Virus record (IMG/VR): IMGVR_UViG_3300008448_000535
Span: 1-26,321 of that record
Origin: a virus
Strand: one strand, 5' to 3'
Length of the DNA stretch: 26,321 bases
The notes below the pieces were generated by a model. That model had not been told where the DNA came from. It ran no database searches and worked only from the letters and a program-made list of their open reading frames with translations. Below, in pieces: positions 15,601 to 24,600 of the stretch. The first letter of the stretch is position 1, and the number at the start of each line of letters is the position of its first letter. The position numbers and the translations under genes are program-made.

Positions 15601-18600
15601 ATTGCAGTAAGTCCGTCGGCTGTGATAGTTTCAGTTTTAAAGAAATTTTGATATGTTCCAGTTTTAGAAATTCTATCAAATTTCATAGTAACATCAAACG
15701 AACGCACAACTCCGTTGCCAATAAATGCTGTGGCCTTTGCTTCAGTTCCGCTGGTTTGATATCCACCAACTAGTGTAATAGTAGGCGCAGATGTATAACC
15801 AAAACCTTGCTCAGTTACAACTACTCCGGTGACTACACCATTTGATGTAAATGCCTGTGCTTTTGCCCCTTGTCCTCCGCCGCCACTAATATCAACTGAC
15901 GGAGTATTAATATATTCACTACCCTCGTCATAGACTACGATATCAGTTATTTTAAATGTATTGTTATCTTTCCAAGCTTTCCACGGATAGGTATTTAATA
16001 ATTCATTGTTAGATTTAACAGGAACTAATTTACCTTCAACTTCGTCGTAGTAAGGAGGCAGGTCAAAATCTGACATTGCAGAGTTTGTATTATCTAAATG
16101 ATCGTAGCTACTTGTATATTCTCTAATTTTAGTTCTATATGGTTTAACTTCTTTTAGATATTCTTCGTAGCTTTCTAGATTATCATTTTTATAATGTGTT
16201 TTCTGATCTAGGCCACCCACACGATGTATTGCATTTAAGAAACTTGTTTTAAATGCCCAGTCAACGTATAGTTGCTCAGAGAAAATATAATGAACACTAT
16301 TAAAGAATAGTTGATTCCATCTAGCCGCTAAGTCGTTAATTAAAATATCATCACGAATTGTTTTGATGATATTGCGAGTTTCACTAACAGGCTGTCTATC
16401 ATAGGAATTAGAATCATAACTACCTATATTGTCATATCCGATTTCATTTATACTTTCGTCATACAACAGTGATGAAAATTCAAATGTACCATTGTGTCTA
16501 CCTACTATTTGATATTTTTCATTAATAGTAGTTGCAGATTCATTGATTAACTTTAATACTGCCCAACCGCCATTACCATATTCGGTAATTTTAATTAGAT
16601 CATTTAATTTAAGTTCAATAGTTCTTGCTAACTGTGGCTCGTAATAGGTACCCGGAATTTCTTCAACTACTCTGCTTGAACTGCCATAGCCCATAGCCCA
16701 CCAATCTTTTAGAGACCAATATCTAGTAGTGTCAAAATCTTGCGTCAGCGATCTAAAGAATGACGTACTCTTGCTATCAAATTGATACACAGACCAATAG
16801 TTATTATATGTTTCATCATTGTTAACCAGTACAGAGAATGCTCTTACTGTTAATGTAACCGAGTCATATTTTTTACCAGCATTATTGATTTTATATCCAG
16901 AAACACGTCCCGAATTATCAATTGTTAATGTAACAGATGCTCCAGTTCCAGTTCCAGTAATAACTACTGGGGGTGCAACACGATAACCAAATCCAGCATC
17001 AATAATATCAATCGATGTTAATTTGCCGTCAACTAAATTTCCTTTAATTAGTGCAGGTTTAATCCTTGCAATGTTAACAGTAATTAGGTCTGCATATGTA
17101 TCTAATGTAATATCATATAGATTTAATTTAGAATTAGGTATCTCGTCAATTGAATTCAACGTTGTAAAATCAATAATATCAGCGAATGAATCAGTTTCTA
17201 AAATTGAATTTACTTCATCAATGAATACTTTTAGTGCTGTTTGTCTGTTAACAAACATGCTCTGTCTTGGACGATAGCCGGTGCCATATCGTTGCTTTGG
17301 TGATAACGCAGGATCAGGAACAGTATTGCCAATCATATCGTAGCCAATTAAACTATCAATCCACTTATTCTCAAGATTAGTTGTAGGTACACTACCTGCA
17401 ACACCTTCAGTTAATAAGTGGTACTCGTGATGGACTAGATTAATTCGACTGTCATTTTTATAAAATTTAAAGTTAAATGTACCAGGTGTGCTTGGTAGAT
17501 ATTTTTCAAAATTGTATGCAAGGAATTTGTTTTCATCAATCATTGCTACAAACGGAATACCCGCAGTAGTTGGATTAGTAATGTATAATGCAACCGCAGC
17601 GGTCGATAATTTTCTGTCCGGAACATCTGGAATATTTGCAGAATTTTTAACCCAATAATAGTACAGTCTCTTTGCAACAGTACCTGTTGCTTCATCGTAT
17701 ATTATCTTTGTATTATAAGAAGTATCGTTAGGATACAACGGCTGTCCGGAGATACCAAGTGAAAGTCCCTCAGTAGTATCGGCAATTGTAGACCATTCGC
17801 TAGGTACAATTAAAGTTTCAACCCATTCAAAAACATCAACGGTTGCTCCTTTAGCAAGTTCGTTCCAATGCCCGGCTCTATAAGCAATGTCCCCTTGCTC
17901 GTAGTTTATCCATTTAACATTTTTCATGTTAATCCAGACTTTGCCAACATTTTTTTCGTACCAAGTTTGGCCAGTGTCAACCGTCACACCTTCGTCAGTA
18001 CCGAACGAGTAAATTGCAGGATCATAAGGAACTTTAAAATCAAGTTCTTGTTCAACAATTCCTAAAAACTTGTATTTGTAGTGATCAACAATATCAATAT
18101 CGCTGATTAGCTCGTTTTTATCAGTATCATAGATTCCAATACTTTTTAGTAAACCAATATTAACCTGTAACGGTTGTGCGCCAATTGTATTCCATGTTAA
18201 CTCACCTTGTTGCTTTTTAAATTTTCTAACTTGTCCAAACGGCAAACCGCCAACTTTATAAGTAGGCGATCCAACAACAATAGTATTGTTCTTAACATCT
18301 AAAGAAGAACCAAAAGATTCATCTGCAATAAATGTAGCATCTAATTCTTCAGCAAGGAAGTATTCTGTGAATTGTTGTTCATATACATAAACTCTACCGG
18401 TACTACCTTGCTCTTTAAAGAAGCCAGTTGTCTTTTTATCAAATGTTGTAGAATTATTATCAAACTTAACTTTAAGTTTTGTTATAGAATTTTGTGCAGA
18501 AATAACAATTTTGTCTGCATCGTCGGTTACTTTAACTTGGGTTCCAAACAATTCAAAGTTAGAAGATTCGATACCGGAAAATTTATTAGTAAGCTTGTAT

Positions 18601-21600
18601 TTGTTTTCAGTAGATGAGTATTTTAAAACATAAGCATAACCGTTGTCGGCAAAATTAATATTGCCAAATGGTGCAGAAGCAATGATAACTGTACCATCTT
18701 TGTTAGTATCAACTGAAGCGCCAAATCGATCGCCTGCTTCTAGTACTTCTAGGCCGATATCAGTAATTGACGGAATAGTAGAATTACTTACTGTTTGAAA
18801 TAGCTGATACACTCCGATCGAATTACGTTTGTAGACAAACAGCTTACCAAACTTTTTACTTGCACTATCAGAGTCAGCAAAATTAATAAATGTCCAATTA
18901 ACTAAAGTTGCCGGAATATCGTTGATGCTGGTAGAAGCAGTTACTCTATAATATTCAGTGTTGTATCTTACAACATCGCCGCTAGTATATAGTTGGTATG
19001 ATACCCAAACGCCTTTATAGTTTGTGATCGATTTTTCATCGCCATACGGAGATCCGACTACAAGAGTAAGTCCGTCAGTACTTAGAGATATCGAATGTCC
19101 AAACTCGTCTCCTGCTTTAACAATTTCCGGAAGTCTAAATGTGGTACCGTTTAAAATACCAACTTCTGTGATTAGTCCGTCTTCTATAATTGCTGCACTT
19201 GTTGGCAACGAACTTTGCGTTATAGTGTCTGACATCTCAATCCAATCAGCAGAGTTAACTGTGATCGAACTGCCGTCGCCGTTGTTGTCAGCTAATGCCT
19301 TCCATAATTTATTTCCGTACCAAACAATTGACCCAGCTGGATAAAATCTCGTTTGATCGTAGATACCAAGGTAAGTACTGTCTTCAATCAATTCCCACTC
19401 TGGCAACAATGGATCAGTACTGTTTAGCTTGTACAGATATACTGCACCTGTGTTGTTGGTTGCTCCTGGTGCAGAAACTGCCAATTGATAAGAGCCGTCA
19501 GCCAATACAGCTGAAGAAATACTAAATCCAAACTTTTCTTCTGGTTGTGGTCTTGGACTTACAAATGTTTCTTTTTCAGTCCACTGTTCATTTTTCCACT
19601 GATATACTGTTACAACCCCTTGTTTAATATAGCCCGCATTACCTGCTGTAGTTATTGCCCAATAAGCAGTATCAATCGGTAAACGACCGGTTGTATTTTG
19701 CAATGCAATATAAGACAAAGATCCGTATTGTACTATTGAACCTTTTCTATAGTACTTGGTATTAACATAGATGCTATTATATGTGTCTGCAAGAATATTT
19801 GTAGCAATTTCCCAATCTTGAGTGTAAACGTTAATAGAACTACCGTCGCCATTAACATTACGCAATGCTCTCCATAATTTCCCTGCAAATATTACAATGT
19901 CATTTTGATTATAAAATGCAGTTGTAGAGAAATCTCCTTGGAATCTAGAACCAACACCACTAACTAACGGAGAACCAACGAATAGCCATTTCTCATCAGG
20001 TGTTGCATTTAATACATAACCAAATTTACCTAACAATCTAGTTTCAAGAAAGTCCGGTGCTGTTAAGGTCTGAAAGCTGCGTAATTTGCCATCAAAGGTA
20101 TCGGTATATGCAACAACCGCATTCGATCCAGGGATTGATACGATAGTTTGATTTCTAATTATTAATTGAAGTACTGCAACTCCGGCATTAACTGGTTGTG
20201 TGAATCCGTATTCGTCAATCAAGTTACTTGAGTAAATCGAATTAATTTTCTCCAATACTTCCCAACGATCATTTTCGTCAACATCAAGAAATAATCGATT
20301 TCCAACTTTTAATTTTGCAAATTCAGTCGGACTGATTGATCTAGCATCATTAAATCTTGCAGGCTCAAAATAACCAACGGCTGCAAGATAACTATCTTCT
20401 AAAATAGGCTCGTCAGTTACTGAAGTTTTAATTCCAAAATCATAACCATCAACTGTTAATATCTTGAAGAAACCAGATAGATTAACAATTCCACTTATGC
20501 TAATAACATCACCTACATTAAACCCATGGCGCATATTACAAGTAACTGTAATAATCTTTGTAGTATTATCCCTAATAACACTTTGAACAAACATGTTAGA
20601 TCTAGTATATCTTAGAACGTTCCATTGTTTCAACGGGTCAAAAGTAATCCATACATGACTTCCATAACTAATGTCAGTCACTGATAACGATGTAATATCG
20701 TCTATGGTTTTAACAATTGCATCAGCTTGATCAATTTTTACATAGCCAGCATTTCTATTCGGTACATCGTAATGTGCCATTGGTAATACCGCACTAGTTG
20801 CACCAACTGATTTAATTGTAAAATCAGTTAACGGAATTCTATAATATAAATCACTTGTATCAACTGCATTTGTTGGGTATTCGCTGATAATAATCGGCTG
20901 CGGAGTTAGTTTAAATTTGCCTTTGTCAAGCAAAAATTCAAATTCAGTGAATTGATCTGTTCCACCAAAATCTCCTACTCTAAACGCCCATTCTTCTTTT
21001 AGACTAATACTATCAGAGTCTGTTCGGCTAAGCTTATCAAATATTTTTGTGATTGCATTTGCTGTCCCTTTTTCTCTAATAAATCCTTGATAGATTTTAA
21101 ATTGTGATACTGGGTCTTGGCTCAGGTTGTTCAAGTAGTCACGCTGCTGATAGCCTACAGCGTGTCTAGCCAAGTCTCTATGACTAGAACTTAATCCGTC
21201 TGCATCTAAGTCGTAATAATCTTCGAATTGATTAATTCGATAATCAAAGTTTGCTACTAAGCCTTTAGTGGGATGACTGTCAAGTTTTGTCCATTTAGTA
21301 TCATCAAATTCTTCAGTACCGGTTTGTTTAGCTTGACTTGTCCAATTAAATTCTCTATAACTTACAATGTCACCTAGGCCATAGTCTATAAACGGTTGCC
21401 ATTCCTGGATGTTTACATTGTCAAACAAGAATCCCGGACTAGTATAGTCACCGTCCCAATCTGTGGTTCTATAGCCAATAACTTTAACTCTATCTTGTCT
21501 ATAGCCCGATGTTTTATCATATAACACATCGTTAAACACAGTTTTATCCTTAAACACAACAACGTGCTCTTTAAGTACAAAATTTAAATTAACAAAGTAA

Positions 21601-24600
21601 ATGCCATCTGTGGTATCAGTTACACTAATAGAAAATGTTTGATAATCTCTGTTTACATTAATAAATGCCGGTAATAAGATATTTCCGTCTTTCTTAAAAA
21701 TTGTATATTCGTAGAAACTGTCAAGCAAATTGTCAACTGATCCCATAAGGAATCTAATATCAAATTTATATGCCGCTGGACTTAGAGTAATTAATTGACC
21801 TTCGGCCCAATTGTGTTTACTCCAGAATAAGAATTCCTTAATTGAAGTGCTCCAGTCATTAACTGACTGTGTGGTGTAATTGTATTCATCAAACACAATT
21901 CCTAGAGATAATAGATATTGCTCGTATCCGTATAGAAAATCTGCAACAGATTGCAACGTCGGTAATACTGTACTATAGGCAATCTTTTTAGTTTCAGTTT
22001 TGTTAAAATACTGACGCTTGTTTACTTCAACTGCGCCAACTTGATCAAGTCGAGCTAGTTGTTTAAATTGAGTATCATCAAATGTGTTACCACTTGTATG
22101 ACCTTTAACAACACGATAGTATTTGTCACCGTTCTTTACAACTTCGCCTACTGCGTAGTATTGTGATGCAGTCCATACTAAAAATGTATCAGTAACTCCG
22201 CCTACAGAAACTAAAGGATCAGATTTTGATTCTAATGCTTGATAATAATTAAAGAACGGATTTTTATTATCATAACCAGAAAGTTTCCAACCTGTATTAA
22301 CTTTTTCAACAATTACACCGCTATAATTAATTGTTAAAAACGGTGTTCCTATGTTAAAAATAATGTCGTAATCTTCTTGCGGAATAAACACACTGCTAGA
22401 TTTTGATTTAGGATTTTTGCTGTCTAGGAGATACCTTTGCTGAGCTTGATCAACAAATCCTCCTATTTTATTAGATAATCTAACATCAATATTTTTAACT
22501 TTATCAGTAAGGATAGACAACGATTGATCTTTTCCTTTTAAGAAATCAGCAATATAATTTAATAATCCAGAAGTTTGTGTTACCAATGGAACCGGTAATT
22601 GAATTGCATCAATACTTAAAAATACATTTGTATCTGTATGAACTGTTTGATTAATTTTATTTTTCTTAATTCTCGACACGTCAATGGCTTTTGGAATAAA
22701 CTCAAAAGGTTTCATTAACGATAATGCTGTTACAATTGCAAACGGATAACTTGGGCTCTTTCTCCAAGCTGCTTCTGCAGGTCCAACGTCACCAAATTTA
22801 AAATTACCAGTTGCATTAATTAAACTAAAGTTTTGTGCTAGATTAGACTGCAAGGGAGAAATTAGTCGTCCTTGATCATCTACTGGCAAATGTGATAATA
22901 GCGATGGTCTTGCATATCGATTGTAAGTTCCAGCACGAGTACCTTGACGTATAATGCCATCACGTAGGTCTTCCCATAGTAATGTGTTGCCCCGAGTATA
23001 TGGAGCAGGACCGTATTCACTTTCCCACCACGTTGGTCGTTGGCTAAACCCTAGCATTTCCCATGGACTGGTGTGCGGTCTATCAGTGTCATAGAACCAT
23101 AAGTAAATGCCTCTCCACCAGCCTAATAAGTTTCGTTCTTGAGTGAAATCGGTCATATCACTATAGGTGTAAGTGAAACTATTTTCAGTGTCTAAATAAC
23201 TGTTCTCTACATAGTCAACATTACTATTAGTGATCCACGAAAGAAATTGTGGTTCTAGAATTTTATCTAGTTGTGCTTTTGTATAAACACCTGTACCGTA
23301 ATAACCACCAAGGATAGCATCAATATCAAACTTTGCAGGGTCATACTCAGCTTTAATATTATTATAAATGCGCTTTTCTAATTCCATTAACAACTCGTCA
23401 CGATAATCATCATAAGCAACTACAATGCTGCCATCATGACCTTGTATTACCTGTGTTGGAGTAATGTAGGTGTCGTCAATAAACATAGTCGGAGTATATT
23501 TTTTATACAACCCAAGCTTGGTTGGGGTAGACGGAATAAAAGCGTAAGATGTAGAATTGTATTCTCTAATCTCAATAACATCGCCGTCGGCCACGTCTAT
23601 TAATAAATTTAGATATCCGAATGTTTTATTAAATGTGTAATCGGTACCGTGTAATAACTGTGTTTGATTTTTATAAACATACACTGCTATTCTAGATAAT
23701 GAATTTAAATCAAACTTTGTTGTTAGTGCAAATGTCTTTACTTGATCTTCGACTTTGTATATTAAATTTTTATGCGATCCTGCGCCGATCATGTCTGAGT
23801 CAGAAAATGCATTGTCGATGTTCTTAATTTTAGACATTTCGTTAAGAATAGCATCAACAAAATTTACAGGATTTTGATCATATTCTAACGTTGTTGCCAA
23901 TGTTAAGAAATTGTTTTTAAACTGTTGATACGATAATGCAGAGTAATTAATAGACTTGATTACGTTTACATCTTTATCGCAGATTAGCATTAACGATAAC
24001 GGTAATACGCCTTCATGTTTAACTAGGCGGCGACCGTATTTTTGGAAACCAGTGATGTCCCTAATATTGCTCGATCCGGGAAATACTCCAGTAAATGCGG
24101 TATCAAGTTCAACCATTGTTCCTAGATGATCAAGCACTTGTCCGTAGGTAATTTCTACTAAATCTTGATTAAGAGGATTCTTTTCCAATCCTGTGGGTAT
24201 TTCGTAAAACCCCTGATCCGCCTCAGCATCGGAGTATACCTTAATAGAAATTACATCATCAACTGCAAAGTTTTTCTCAAAGACGAATTGCTCTTTACGT
24301 AGCCCTTGTCTTGTAAAGGGTTTGTTAAACAACAGACCATTTTTATAAAACACAATTTTTTCTTTAGATGCTTGATTCCAATACACACTGTCAAATGCAA
24401 CAATATTAGTAGCCTTGGTTATTAAAATACTATCCACAACTGGTTGTAGATAGTCAGATGCTGTAATTTCCCAAGTGTTAGTGTATGAGGACGATCGATT
24501 AGCTGCATTGATTTTTAAAAAACCAGTATTGATTTTTTTCGTTGCAATAGATGGCTGCTGATACGCAAATGTATCAGTATCCCAATTAGCAGTAAACAAT

